Counted from the first letter of the stretch, positions 15,531 to 23,594 are shown. The stretch is 34,355 bases of DNA from Cryomorphaceae bacterium BACL7 MAG-120322-bin74 (GCA_001438205.1 LICG01000015.1:1-34355), one strand, 5' to 3'. Notes: generated by a model not told the origin, from the letters alone. Translations and numbers: made by a program.

Positions 15531-17369
15531 ATGTGTGGAATTGTCGGATATTTAGGAACACGGGATGCGTACCCTCTCCTCATTCAAGGACTTAAAAGAT
15601 TAGAATACCGCGGATATGATTCTGCAGGGATTGCCTTATTTAACGGCCAACTCGCGGTTCATAAGTGTAAAGGAAAAGTCTCTGACCTTGAAGCGCGTAT
15701 GGGAAAGGATGTCCCACAAGCCTCTTTGGGCATAGGGCATACGCGATGGGCAACCCATGGCGAACCCAATGACCCCAATGCACATCCCCATTTGTCTAAT
15801 TCTGGACGGTTGGTTTTGGTGCACAATGGCATCATCGAAAACTTTGCCTCATTAAAAGCTTTGATGACAAGTAAGGGCTATCGCTTTCATAGTGACACTG
15901 ACACGGAAGTTTTGGTCAATTTTATTGAATTTGTACAAGACGCTGAAGGTGTTTCTCTGGATCAAGCGGTCCGTATAGCGCTAAATGAAGTGGTTGGGGC
16001 CTATGCCATTGCCGTATTATCCAAAGATGAACCCGGTCAAATGGTGGTGGCCCGATTAGGATCACCGCTTGTCGTAGGCCTTGGAAACAATGAATACTTT
16101 GTAGGCTCAGACGCTACGCCTTTTCTTGACAGCACCAAAAAAGTTATCTACCTAGAGGATGGCGAAATGGCGGTGATTAGCCGTCAGGGTGTGTCCATTC
16201 GTGAAATCGCGTCTGACCTACCTGTCGATGCAGTGATTCATCAACTTAAGATGGATCTGGAAAGCATTGAAAAAGGCGGATATGATCACTTCATGCTCAA
16301 GGAGATCTTTGAGCAACCAAAGAGCATAGGAGACACCATTCGCGGCAGAATAGATCTCAAAACAGGCGAGGTCAAAATGGCGGGCTTAGATTCCATATCT
16401 GAGGCGCTTCTTGAAGCCCAGCGATTGCTTATCATTGGCTGCGGTACCTCTTGGCATGCAGGCCTGGTGGGAGAGTATCTTTTGGAGGATTTGGCGCGTG
16501 TACCCGTAGAGGTCGAATATGCTTCAGAGTTTCGTTACCGAAATCCTATCATCGGGCCTAAAGATGTGGTGATTGCCATTTCGCAGTCGGGTGAAACGGC
16601 CGACACCCTGGCCGCCATTAAGATGGCAAAAAAGGCGGGGGCTATCGTCTTTGGTGTATGCAATGTAGTAGGATCCTCCATCGCACGTGAAACGACTGCT
16701 GGTGCCTATACCCATGCCGGCCCTGAAATTGGCGTAGCTTCGACCAAAGCGTTTACTGCGCAGGTGACTGTATTAACCCTGATAGCTATGTATTTGGGCC
16801 GTGTCAAAGGGCACCTTAGTCTAGAACACTGCGCCGAGATAGGCCGCGAGCTTGCGTTGATTCCAGAAAAAATTACATCCATACTGGGCGCAGAATCCCA
16901 TATTAAGGTGATCGCAGCCAGTATAGCGAAGGCTAACAATGCGCTGTTCCTTGGACGCGGGTATAACTTTCCTGTGGCTTTAGAAGGGGCATTGAAGCTT
17001 AAAGAGATTAGTTACATCCATGCAGAAGGATATCCAGCTGCAGAAATGAAGCATGGTCCAATTGCGCTGATTGACGAGCAAATGCCTATTGTCATTATTG
17101 CGCCCAGGGGAGACATGTATGAGAAACTCGTTTCTAACGTGCAAGAGGTTAAGGCAAGAAAAGGCCACGTCATTTCGATTACGGGACAGGGGAACGAAGA
17201 AGTGCGGTCCTTGTCCGATGCCGTGATTGAGATCCCCGATACATTAGATTGTCTAAGTCCCTTGCTCGCCACGGTCCCGTTGCAGTTACTGAGCTATCAT
17301 ATTGCCGTCTTGCGCGGTTGCAATGTAGATCAGCCGCGTAATTTGGCAAAGTCCGTCACGGTGGAGTAA
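15531..17369 (+). CDS. glmS: Glutamine--fructose-6-phosphate aminotransferase (isomerizing)
   Basis: This 612-aa enzyme makes glucosamine-6-phosphate from fructose-6-phosphate and glutamine, the first step towards UDP-GlcNAc for peptidoglycan and lipopolysaccharide. The N-terminal glutaminase domain has the catalytic Cys after Met removal (MCGIVGYLG) and GHTRWATHG. Two SIS sugar-isomerase domains follow (IIGCGTSWHA, AISQSGETADTL; then LFLGRGYNFPVALEGALKLKEISY). The C-terminal DQPRNLAKSVTVE is canonical. Length matches the family (~610). Nothing resembling the Firmicutes glmS ribozyme is seen in the 37-base gap upstream. It ends 3 bases from the convergent outer-membrane protein gene. Confidence 0.97.
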   Translation: MCGIVGYLGTRDAYPLLIQGLKRLEYRGYDSAGIALFNGQLAVHKCKGKVSDLEARMGKDVPQASLGIGHTRWATHGEPNDPNAHPHLSNSGRLVLVHNGIIENFASLKALMTSKGYRFHSDTDTEVLVNFIEFVQDAEGVSLDQAVRIALNEVVGAYAIAVLSKDEPGQMVVARLGSPLVVGLGNNEYFVGSDATPFLDSTKKVIYLEDGEMAVISRQGVSIREIASDLPVDAVIHQLKMDLESIEKGGYDHFMLKEIFEQPKSIGDTIRGRIDLKTGEVKMAGLDSISEALLEAQRLLIIGCGTSWHAGLVGEYLLEDLARVPVEVEYASEFRYRNPIIGPKDVVIAISQSGETADTLAAIKMAKKAGAIVFGVCNVVGSSIARETTAGAYTHAGPEIGVASTKAFTAQVTVLTLIAMYLGRVKGHLSLEHCAEIGRELALIPEKITSILGAESHIKVIAASIAKANNALFLGRGYNFPVALEGALKLKEISYIHAEGYPAAEMKHGPIALIDEQMPIVIIAPRGDMYEKLVSNVQEVKARKGHVISITGQGNEEVRSLSDAVIEIPDTLDCLSPLLATVPLQLLSYHIAVLRGCNVDQPRNLAKSVTVE

Positions 17370-17372
17370 ACC

Positions 17373-18026
17373 TCACTCTGGGGTAGTGACAACACCACGG
17401 GCCTTTTTACTTTTTCCCTTTTTATAGGTTTGGAATTCGTAGGCCACAGTCAGTAATGCATTTTGGCCGCTTAAGCCTCCTGACCAGTAGCGATTTGGTG
17501 ACCATGCATCATTGGAATAGGTGAATTGTGTATTGATGCCAGGATGAATTTCTGCCGCCATATAAAATGGCCCGTTGAAGTGATACATCACGCCAATAAC
17601 ATAAGACAGTCCGGGCGTCAGGTAGACATAGCCATTTTCTGTTGGGGGTGAATCTGTTCTTGTGCGGCTTAAGCTCATGTCTAAGCCAACCATGGGGCCA
17701 TGATACAAGCGAAGTTTATCGCTGATGTCCTTGCGCCACTCCCGGCCAATCAAACCTCCAAGCCCCACCCAACTCGATAGCTGTTGGCTTGGTTCATAGT
17801 AATTATGCCCGAACTGTAGGGTTCCCAGTTGAAAGCGCCAGACGGCATTCTCTGAAGGGCCAACCTTGTAGAGCGTCTTAAAATTCATGGGGGCACCGTA
17901 CATGAAACCATAGGATTGGTCCAATTGTAAACCAATTTCATGATGGCGATACGAGGATTTCTGCGCTTGAAGTCCAAAGGAGAGCGCAAAAATCATCAGG
18001 ACAAAGAAGGACAAACGTGGTTTCAT
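17373..18026 (-). CDS. Predicted outer-membrane beta-barrel protein
   Basis: This 217-aa protein has a signal peptide (1-22, ending LQAQ). It then shows alternating hydrophobic and polar residues with many Tyr, Trp and Gly, as in a small outer-membrane barrel (HEIGLQLDQSYGF, WVGLGGLIGREW, ALLTVAYEFQTYK), with a basic tail (KKGKSKKARG). It begins 33 bases after the TonB-dependent receptor stop and is probably cotranscribed with it, suggesting it assists the same uptake or envelope process. The family is unknown to me. Its stop lies 3 bases from the glmS stop on the other strand. Confidence 0.75.
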   Translation of the reverse strand: MKPRLSFFVLMIFALSFGLQAQKSSYRHHEIGLQLDQSYGFMYGAPMNFKTLYKVGPSENAVWRFQLGTLQFGHNYYEPSQQLSSWVGLGGLIGREWRKDISDKLRLYHGPMVGLDMSLSRTRTDSPPTENGYVYLTPGLSYVIGVMYHFNGPFYMAAEIHPGINTQFTYSNDAWSPNRYWSGGLSGQNALLTVAYEFQTYKKGKSKKARGVVTTPE

Positions 18027-18059
18027 AGGGTGTGGAATTTAATCCTCTAAAACTATGGA

Positions 18060-20444
18060 TTAAAACTCCAAGATCATGCCTAGGGTAGGAAGAACCCTTC
18101 CAGTATCGGAACGGAGCAGTTGCATTTGGTATCGGGTAGTGTCAGAAGGGTCCAGCAAGGGGGCCTTAGTCTCTGGATCGCGCACAACGGTGAGGTAGGG
18201 CATCAAGGGAATATCACCGCTCAAGGCATTTTGTAAATCTAAGAACCAGGATAAACTCCAACCTTTGTGTGCATAGGTTTTGTCTAGGCGCAAATCCAAT
18301 TGCGTAAATGGCGATAGTCGCTGACTATTCACCTCGCCGTAATCAAAGATGCCTCGCTGCAACACATCCCAATTGCTTGTCAAAGAGGATGCGCTCTGAT
18401 CGAAAGGGGTATACGGTGTTCCTGAGGAATAACGCCATTTAATACCCCATTGCCAACCTCTTCCCCAAACCTTTCCGGTGGTCATGCTCAGGGTATTTCT
18501 GCTATCCCAAACAGAGGGAGCCCAAGATCCAGTCGTCGTTTTATATTGACTTATACTATAATTATACGTGGCCATCCACCAGTAGTTGCCTTTGAGCTTT
18601 TGTTGTAAAAAGAGTTCAAAACCTTGTGCTCGACCTTCAGCGGTTGGCAAGGAAGGTTGGTCCCCCACCGCCACATAGGCGCCAATAGCGTTGGCATAGG
18701 CAATTTGATCATGGGCCAAAAATGGCGCATGGAGATATTGCTTGTGGTATACCTCCATAGATACTCTATAGGTTTTTCCATTCTGGTATTCAATACCTGT
18801 CCCCACATGGTCTGCCTTGGTAAAACGCATGACACTGCTCTCAAGGCTAGAAGTATTGGCTGCCAACAGAATCCCAGGAGGCAGTTGATTATAGCGCCCA
18901 ATGTGCGCGTTGGCCGTCCATTTGGATGTGAGCTGATATTTGTAGGAGGCTCTTGGAGATGCCTGCGCCAGGGGATTCACCATACTCAGGTTGTAATTAG
19001 CGGCATCCAGACGCAGCGATAGGGTTAAGTTGCCCCGTCCATTCTGAGAAGTTTTGGCATAGGCGCCAAAGACGCCTGCTTGGACATAATTCACCATGGC
19101 CTGCAGTTGCACTGTGTCCAACCCCGTTAAGCTTCCCTTGATGGATTCACTAAGCGCACCAAGCTGAACAGCTTCAAGGCTTCCTCCCAGGGTAAAAATA
19201 CCCATGTCGCCTTCCCATTTGCGTTCAAAGCGCAACCGGGTATGGTCTTCATGTGCGCGATACAGCAATTGTCGGTCTTTTTCTAGCCCCGTATTTCCGA
19301 TAAACTTATCTGCATCATTGGTGATTCGATCATGGCTTAGAACCCAAGTTCTGACCCCATTGGACATGAAATGGCGGTAGCGTGCGCCTACTACTTCGGT
19401 GCTTTGCTGTCCCTCGGGAATGTAGCCTACGTTATAAAGTAATGCATCACTTCCTCGGCCTTGTGTATAGAGTCTATAGGAGCCCCAACCGCCCACCCCA
19501 AGTAGGGTTAGGTCTTTTTTGTTTCCTAGGCGCATATGTAGCTTACATTGGGCGTCTTGGTAGGTGGGCAAAATGGGGATATTGAATAGTTTAAAATAAT
19601 GCTGTGAAAAACTCTGACGACCCGAAACCATGAGCCCAGCCTGGGCGTTTATAGGAATCTCTACAGTGGCGCCCACATCGGTTGCGCCCAAGGTCATGCG
19701 AACACCCGCACGGTCGCTTCGTGCATTCCGCAAATCCAAGTCTAACGCACCAGATAGGACATTGCTCATGCTTGAAGGAAATGCGCCTGAATACAAGGTG
19801 GCGTCTTGAATAAAGTCCATGTTGATCATACTCACTGCACCGCCACTTGCGCCTTGAATGCTAAAATGGTTGATAGCCGGCAGGTCGATGCCATCCATAC
19901 GGTAGGCATTCTCGCTAGAGGCGCCACCTCGAATGGAAATATTATAGCCAAAGCTTGATTTGGGGAGAACACCAGGAAAGCTCTGGATAACCTTTGAAAT
20001 GTCCAATGTGGCACCAGGCATTCGCTGCATCTCGGCCCAATTGATATTTTTGATCGAAAGGGGGGCCTCATCTGTCGTCTTAAAGGCGGTTGCGCTGACA
20101 GAGACCTCTTGCAATTGGGCTACTTGACGCACCACGGCGATGGTCAGCTCAAGAGGTTTTACTGCATTGAGCATTTGCTCGTGTAAAACAGAAATAGTTC
20201 GCTCATCGGGGCTCGTAACACGAACATTACACAACCCACTGGGAAGATTTCCAAAAGAAAAACGTCCTTGGTGTGTGGTGGATTGCGCTGCCCGAAAGCT
20301 TCCCTGCTCTATAATGACGCGGTATCCTTCTGCAGGATCCAAACTTCCTTCAAAAATAACCTGGCCGCGCATGGCGGCGTCTTGAGCATGCGCTGCGAAT
20401 GACGCAATAACCAAAAGAATAAATACCCGAATATGTATTTTCAT
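18060..20444 (-). CDS. TonB-dependent receptor with N-terminal carboxypeptidase-regulatory-like domain
   Basis: This is a 794-aa outer-membrane receptor. A signal peptide (1-20, FAAHA) is followed by a beta-sandwich domain (about 24-95, RGQVIFEGSL and QGRFSFGNLPSGLCNVRV), a TonB-box-like segment (LQEVSVSATAF), a plug domain (about 125-215, SFPGVLPKSSFGYNISIRGG, YRMDGIDLPAINHF) and a barrel that ends in Phe (LGMILEF). It uses TonB energy for substrate import; no SusD partner lies beside it, so a glycan-type SusCD system is unlikely, and the substrate cannot be named. It is shorter than SusC proteins (~1000 aa). A TTG-N18-TACTTTCG promoter ends 4 bases before the ATG. The small barrel protein gene follows. 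Confidence 0.93.
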   Translation of the reverse strand: MKIHIRVFILLVIASFAAHAQDAAMRGQVIFEGSLDPAEGYRVIIEQGSFRAAQSTTHQGRFSFGNLPSGLCNVRVTSPDERTISVLHEQMLNAVKPLELTIAVVRQVAQLQEVSVSATAFKTTDEAPLSIKNINWAEMQRMPGATLDISKVIQSFPGVLPKSSFGYNISIRGGASSENAYRMDGIDLPAINHFSIQGASGGAVSMINMDFIQDATLYSGAFPSSMSNVLSGALDLDLRNARSDRAGVRMTLGATDVGATVEIPINAQAGLMVSGRQSFSQHYFKLFNIPILPTYQDAQCKLHMRLGNKKDLTLLGVGGWGSYRLYTQGRGSDALLYNVGYIPEGQQSTEVVGARYRHFMSNGVRTWVLSHDRITNDADKFIGNTGLEKDRQLLYRAHEDHTRLRFERKWEGDMGIFTLGGSLEAVQLGALSESIKGSLTGLDTVQLQAMVNYVQAGVFGAYAKTSQNGRGNLTLSLRLDAANYNLSMVNPLAQASPRASYKYQLTSKWTANAHIGRYNQLPPGILLAANTSSLESSVMRFTKADHVGTGIEYQNGKTYRVSMEVYHKQYLHAPFLAHDQIAYANAIGAYVAVGDQPSLPTAEGRAQGFELFLQQKLKGNYWWMATYNYSISQYKTTTGSWAPSVWDSRNTLSMTTGKVWGRGWQWGIKWRYSSGTPYTPFDQSASSLTSNWDVLQRGIFDYGEVNSQRLSPFTQLDLRLDKTYAHKGWSLSWFLDLQNALSGDIPLMPYLTVVRDPETKAPLLDPSDTTRYQMQLLRSDTGRVLPTLGMILEF

Positions 20445-20448
20445 GTCG

Positions 20449-20477
20449 CGAAAGTACAGGCACTAAGACGCCAACAA
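20449..20477 (-). promoter_or_regulatory. Promoter of the TonB receptor gene (TTG-N18-TACTTTCG)
   Basis: On the minus strand, TTG (20477-20475) is followed after 18 bases by TACTTTCG (20456-20449), one mismatch to TAnnTTTG, then CGAC and the ATG. The leader would be about one base. Confidence 0.5.
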
Positions 20478-20503
20478 TACCCCAAAAAATAAAAAAATAG
20501 CCC

Positions 20504-21067
20504 TTACTGATTGTATTGGTTCATGGCGGTCTGAGGGCCTGCCAAGATATAGGCTTCGAGGAGCTGAATGGCGCGCTCAATCCCTGGGGTGACAAACTCC
20601 ATTTCAGTTTCTTGCCAACGCCCTAGAACAAAATCTACTTGATGTCCTTTTGGGAAATGTTGCCCTATGCCAAAACGTAAGCGGGCATAATCTTGGCGAC
20701 CCAGAACAGCTTGTATGTCTTTTAGGCCATTGTGGCCTCCATCAGAGCCTTTGGTCTTGAGTCGAACCGTGCCAATGGGCAAGGCTAATTCATCGACGAG
20801 GACGATCAGGTTCTCCAAGGGAATTTTTTCTTCCTCCATCCAGTACCGAACCGCTTTGCCGCTCAAGTTCATGAAGGTGGTGGGCTTGATCAATAGGATA
20901 GTCCGCCCTTTGAGTTTTATTTCTGCCCTATCTCCATAACGGGCAGGGCTAAAAATAGACGTGGACGCCTGAGCCCAGGCGTCCACGATAGTATATCCAA
21001 TATTGTGACGGGTGTGGGCATATTCCGAACCCGGATTGCCCAATCCAATCACTAGGAATTTTTTCAT
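20504..21067 (-). CDS. pth: Peptidyl-tRNA hydrolase
   Basis: This 187-aa cytoplasmic enzyme frees tRNA from stalled peptidyl-tRNA. Family motifs are clear: GLGNPGSEYAHTRHNIGY with Asn11 and the catalytic His21, KPTTFMNLSGKAV, LIVLVDELALPIGTVRLK with the conserved Asp, and GSDGGHNGLKDI. Length is typical. Its ATG overlaps the rplY stop in an ATGA arrangement (21064-21067), so translation is probably coupled. It is last in the prs-rplY-pth operon, a common bacterial order. No clear hairpin terminator follows in the 59 bases before the TonB receptor start. Confidence 0.97.
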   Translation of the reverse strand: MKKFLVIGLGNPGSEYAHTRHNIGYTIVDAWAQASTSIFSPARYGDRAEIKLKGRTILLIKPTTFMNLSGKAVRYWMEEEKIPLENLIVLVDELALPIGTVRLKTKGSDGGHNGLKDIQAVLGRQDYARLRFGIGQHFPKGHQVDFVLGRWQETEMEFVTPGIERAIQLLEAYILAGPQTAMNQYNQ

Positions 21068-21699
21068 TCAGCGGCAGTAGCTTCAGCACCTTCAGCAGCA
21101 CCTTCAGCACCTTCAGCACCTTCTTCTGATTCATCCTCGTCTTCGGCCACAGCCTTACGAGACATTTTGATGGTCACAACAACCGCGGCTTCTGCATTGA
21201 GGATTTCAAAGGCCTTGCCTGACTTAAGGTCGCTCACACGAATGGATTCGCCAATACGAAGGTCAGTGATATCGTGGTCAATGACGGAAGGTAGATTGTT
21301 GATATCCCCCTTGATGCGCAATGCACGAAGAACAGATTTCAACGTGCCACCGTTACGCACACCACGCGCATTCCCCACCATCATGACAGGAACTTCAATC
21401 GTGACAGGCTTGCCTTCAATAACCTCAATGAAGTCCATATGGGTCAGCTTGTCTGTTAGGACATCAAATTGCATGTCTTGAATAACTGCTTGGATAGTTT
21501 TGCCTTCTAATTCGATGTGTGCTACACGTGCCTCCGCAGTGTAAACCAAGTCACGAAAAGCGAGGATGGGCGCGCTGAAGTGAATGGGCGCTTGACCGCC
21601 ATAAACAACGCAGGGGACTTCACCTGCTGCACGAGTGGCTTTGGCAAACTTGGTGCCGAGTTCGGTGCGAACAGATCCTTGAATGGTAACGGATTGCAT
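21064..21699 (-). CDS. rplY: 50S ribosomal protein L25 / general stress protein Ctc
   Basis: This 211-aa protein binds 5S rRNA in the large subunit. The N-terminal L25 domain (about 1-95, GSVRTELGTKFAKATRAAGEVPCVVYGG) and the Ctc-type TL5 C-terminal domain (about 96-180, KPVTIEVPVMMVGNARGVRNGG) are both present. The last ~30 residues are a low-complexity acidic tail of Glu, Gly and Ala (EDEDESEEGAEGAEG...), encoded partly by 9-base tandem repeats. Acidic Ala/Glu tails are frequent in L25/Ctc proteins. It starts 19 bases after the prs stop and overlaps pth by 4 bases. Confidence 0.95.
   Translation of the reverse strand: MQSVTIQGSVRTELGTKFAKATRAAGEVPCVVYGGQAPIHFSAPILAFRDLVYTAEARVAHIELEGKTIQAVIQDMQFDVLTDKLTHMDFIEVIEGKPVTIEVPVMMVGNARGVRNGGTLKSVLRALRIKGDINNLPSVIDHDITDLRIGESIRVSDLKSGKAFEILNAEAAVVVTIKMSRKAVAEDEDESEEGAEGAEGAAEGAEATAAE
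21081..21119 (-). repeat. 9-base tandem repeat in the rplY 3' end
   Basis: On the plus strand the unit CTTCAGCAC occurs at 21081, 21102 and 21111, with a variant CTTCAGCAG at 21090. It encodes the Gly-Ala-Glu-rich tail of L25. In-frame gain or loss of units would change tail length without breaking the gene. Confidence 0.7.
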
Positions 21700-21718
21700 G
21701 GGATGGAGATTTCAGAGT

Positions 21719-22651
21719 TTACATTAAGAAGTGACCGCTGATGGACTCATTTGAGTTCACTTTGTGCATGACAGCGGCAAAAAGATTAGCGACGGATAAG
21801 ACGCGAATTTTATCTGAAGTGCGCGCCTGGGGGATGGTATCCGTGATGACGAGCTCTTGTAAAGCGGAATTTTCTATGCGTTCAATGGCATTAGCCGAAA
21901 GAACACCATGAGTACAGTAGGCACGAACACTTGCTGCCCCTTGCTGGAGAAGCATATCAGCGGCTTTAGTGAGGGTTCCAGCGGTATCTACCATGTCATC
22001 AATGAGGATAACATGCCGGCCTGAAACGTCTCCAATGACGGTCATTTTATCCACGACATTGGCTTTCTTCCGTTGCTTGTAACAAATAACGACCTCTGCG
22101 CCCAACTGATTACCATAAGCTGTTGCACGCTTAGAGCCCCCCATGTCTGGAGAAGCGATGGTGAGGTCATCTAATTTCAACGCTTCAATGTCCGGAATGA
22201 ACAAAGAAGAAGAGTATAGGTGGTCCACCGGAATTTCAAAGAAGCCCTGGATTTGGTCGGCATGTAGATCCATGGTCATGACGCGTGTGGCCCCTGCTGC
22301 TTCAAGCAATTTGGTCACTAATTTTGCCGTAATGGGCACGCGGGGCTTGTCTTTGCGGTCTTGACGGGCATACCCAAAGTAGGGAACGACAGCCGTTATG
22401 TGACGTGCTGAAGCGCGCTTTGCGGCGTCGCACATCTGTAAAAGCTCAAATAAGTTATCGGAACTAGGCATGGTGCTCTGTATCAAAAAGACACGGCTTC
22501 CACGAACAGATTCTTCAAATGAGGGTAAAAATTCACCGTCAGAAAAGCGCAGCATATTCACTTGTCCCATGGAAATACCATAGGCATCCGCAATGGCAGA
22601 TGCCAAACCTTCTGTGGCTTGACCAGCGAAAATTTTTGCTACGGGATCCAT
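21719..22651 (-). CDS. prs: Ribose-phosphate pyrophosphokinase (PRPP synthetase)
   Basis: This 310-aa cytoplasmic enzyme makes PRPP from ribose-5-phosphate and ATP, for nucleotide, His, Trp and NAD synthesis. Motifs: FSDGEFLPSFEESVRG, the catalytic flexible-loop region YFGYARQDRKDKPRVPI, TMDLHADQIQGFF and the PRPP-binding VILIDDMVDTAGTLTKAA. The start at 22651 (MDPVAKIFAG) matches family length; longer in-frame starts would run through the tRNA-Leu gene on the opposite strand. It leads the prs-rplY-pth operon and diverges from the tRNA gene. A full TACATTTG box lies 21 bases upstream. Confidence 0.97.
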   Translation of the reverse strand: MDPVAKIFAGQATEGLASAIADAYGISMGQVNMLRFSDGEFLPSFEESVRGSRVFLIQSTMPSSDNLFELLQMCDAAKRASARHITAVVPYFGYARQDRKDKPRVPITAKLVTKLLEAAGATRVMTMDLHADQIQGFFEIPVDHLYSSSLFIPDIEALKLDDLTIASPDMGGSKRATAYGNQLGAEVVICYKQRKKANVVDKMTVIGDVSGRHVILIDDMVDTAGTLTKAADMLLQQGAASVRAYCTHGVLSANAIERIENSALQELVITDTIPQARTSDKIRVLSVANLFAAVMHKVNSNESISGHFLM

Positions 22652-22672
22652 ACTTTTAACAAAACGGGGGTG

Positions 22673-22680
22673 CAAATGTA
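22673..22680 (-). promoter_or_regulatory. -7 box TACATTTG for prs
   Basis: The minus strand reads TACATTTG, a full TAnnTTTG match 21 bases before the prs ATG. The nearest upstream TTG is 28 bases away, outside the usual 17-23, so the -33 element is unclear. Confidence 0.5.
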
Positions 22681-22693
22681 TGCATTTTGTGTG

Positions 22694-22701
22694 TATGTTT
22701 G
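22694..22701 (+). promoter_or_regulatory. -7 box TATGTTTG for tRNA-Leu
   Basis: TATGTTTG fully matches TAnnTTTG and ends 12 bases before the first tRNA base. No TTG stands at the expected upstream distance. It is 13 bases from the divergent prs box. Confidence 0.5.
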
Positions 22702-22713
22702 CGATCCACAATT

Positions 22714-22794
22714 GCCCAGGTGGCGGAATTGGTAGACGCGCACGACTCAAACTCGTGTTCCCCTGGAGTGCGGGTTCGATTCCCGCCCTGGGCA
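22714..22794 (+). tRNA. tRNA-Leu (anticodon CAA)
   Basis: This is a class II tRNA. The acceptor arms GCCCAGG (22714-22720) and CCTGGGC (22787-22793) pair fully. The D arm GCGGAATTGGTAGACGC is typical of Leu. The anticodon stem CACGA/TCGTG encloses loop CTCAAAC, with CAA at 22748-22750, reading UUG. A long variable arm precedes the T arm GCGGG-TTCGATT-CCCGC. The discriminator is A; the CCA end is not encoded. A dCMP deaminase gene starts 28 bases downstream with no terminator or promoter box seen between. Confidence 0.97.
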
Positions 22795-22822
22795 CTTACT
22801 TCAAATAGTGCTCGCAACCTCA

Positions 22823-23245
22823 ATGAATAAACAAGAAAAATATGACCGAGCCTACCTCCGCATGGCGGCTGAGTGGTCACAACTTTCTTATTGTGAGCGG
22901 CGCAAGGTAGGGGCCTTAATTGTGAAAGGCCGTATGATCATTTCAGACGGTTATAATGGAACGCCATCTGGGTTTGAAAATATTTGTGAGGACGATGAAG
23001 GGTTTACCAAATGGTATGTCCTGCACGCAGAGGCCAATGCCATTTTAAAAGTGGCGGGATCCACCCAAAGTTGTGAAGGAGCCACCCTTTATCTCACGAT
23101 GTCTCCCTGTAACAACTGTTCCAAGCTGGTGCATCAATCTGGAATTAAGCGTGTGGTCTATGCCATGGCGTACAGAGATCTGTCGGGCGTAGATTTTCTT
23201 CGCCGTGCGGGAGTGCAGGTAGACTTCTTACCTCCTTTGGCCTAG
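22823..23245 (+). CDS. Deoxycytidylate (dCMP) deaminase family protein
   Basis: This 140-aa zinc enzyme probably converts dCMP to dUMP, feeding dTMP synthesis. Zinc and catalytic residues are visible: His68-Ala-Glu70 (VLHAEANAI) and Pro95-Cys96-x2-Cys99 (SPCNNC). The substrate loop region GYNGTPSGFENI is also present and is characteristic of ComEB-type dCMP deaminases. Start MNKQEKYDRAYLRMA at 22823 is preferred over a GTG five codons upstream. It follows tRNA-Leu closely and probably depends on the tRNA promoter. The rightward side of the hairpin at 23281-23304 may stop it, although its T tract is poor on this strand. Confidence 0.93.
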   Translation: MNKQEKYDRAYLRMAAEWSQLSYCERRKVGALIVKGRMIISDGYNGTPSGFENICEDDEGFTKWYVLHAEANAILKVAGSTQSCEGATLYLTMSPCNNCSKLVHQSGIKRVVYAMAYRDLSGVDFLRRAGVQVDFLPPLA

Positions 23246-23276
23246 TTTAAATCGGATGATTAGAAAATTTGGGCAT

Positions 23277-23304
23277 AAAAAAAGCCGCCCCAATGGACGG
23301 CTTT
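23277..23304 (-). terminator. Intrinsic terminator of the small acidic lipoprotein gene
   Basis: Read on the minus strand, AAAGCCGTCC pairs with GGGCGGCTTT across an ATTG loop (10 bp, one T-G wobble). The run of T, counted from the end of the stem, is seven (complement of 23277-23283). On the plus strand the following sequence CTTTCTGTTCTG is weaker. Confidence 0.85.
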
Positions 23305-23323
23305 CTGTTCTGTTTCTGTAGAA

Positions 23324-23518
23324 TTACTCTGCAGAAGCCTCTTCGCCTTCGGCGACAACTTCTTCAGTTGCAGCCTCTTCGGAAGCCTCCTCAGCAGGAG
23401 CCTCTTCGACAACAACTTCTTCAACAGTCTCTTCAACAGTAGCTTCTTCAGCTGCGTTGTTACAAGCAACAAAGGCAACCATGGCCAGTGCGCTTAGAAA
23501 AAAGCTTACTTTTTTCAT
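23324..23518 (-). CDS. Small acidic lipoprotein, Glu/Ala-rich
   Basis: This 64-aa protein has a signal peptide and lipobox (VAFVAC, Cys19), followed by about 45 residues made almost only of Glu, Ala, Val and Thr (NNAAEEATVEETVEEVVVEE...). I chose the ATG at 23518 (MKKVSFFLSALAMVAFVAC) since the longer in-frame version would bury the signal peptide. Mature protein would be highly negative and probably disordered. The gene stands alone, with the best-matching promoter in the window (TTTG-N19-TACCTTTG) and a strong terminator, suggesting high, independent expression. Similar short acidic lipoproteins occur in Bacteroidota but I know no function. Confidence 0.75.
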   Translation of the reverse strand: MKKVSFFLSALAMVAFVACNNAAEEATVEETVEEVVVEEAPAEEASEEAATEEVVAEGEEASAE

Positions 23519-23563
23519 AATAATTTGGGTTTTTTTAATGGTTGAGATCTCAATGTCTTGAAC

Positions 23564-23594
23564 CAAAGGTAGATAAATATTAGACCTATGCAAA
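23564..23594 (-). promoter_or_regulatory. Promoter of the small lipoprotein gene (TTTG-N19-TACCTTTG)
   Basis: On the minus strand TTTG (23594-23591) is 19 bases before TACCTTTG (23571-23564). Both elements and the spacing match the Bacteroidota housekeeping promoter. The leader would be about 40 bases. Confidence 0.75.

Noticed and set aside
18551-18901. 116-codon open frame inside the TonB receptor gene
   Set aside because: It is a shifted-frame shadow on the same strand as a full-length, well-recognised gene and has no family features.
21081-21119. Short repeats in rplY as a CRISPR-like array
   Set aside because: Units are 9 bases, contiguous and in frame with a low-complexity protein tail; there are no spacers.
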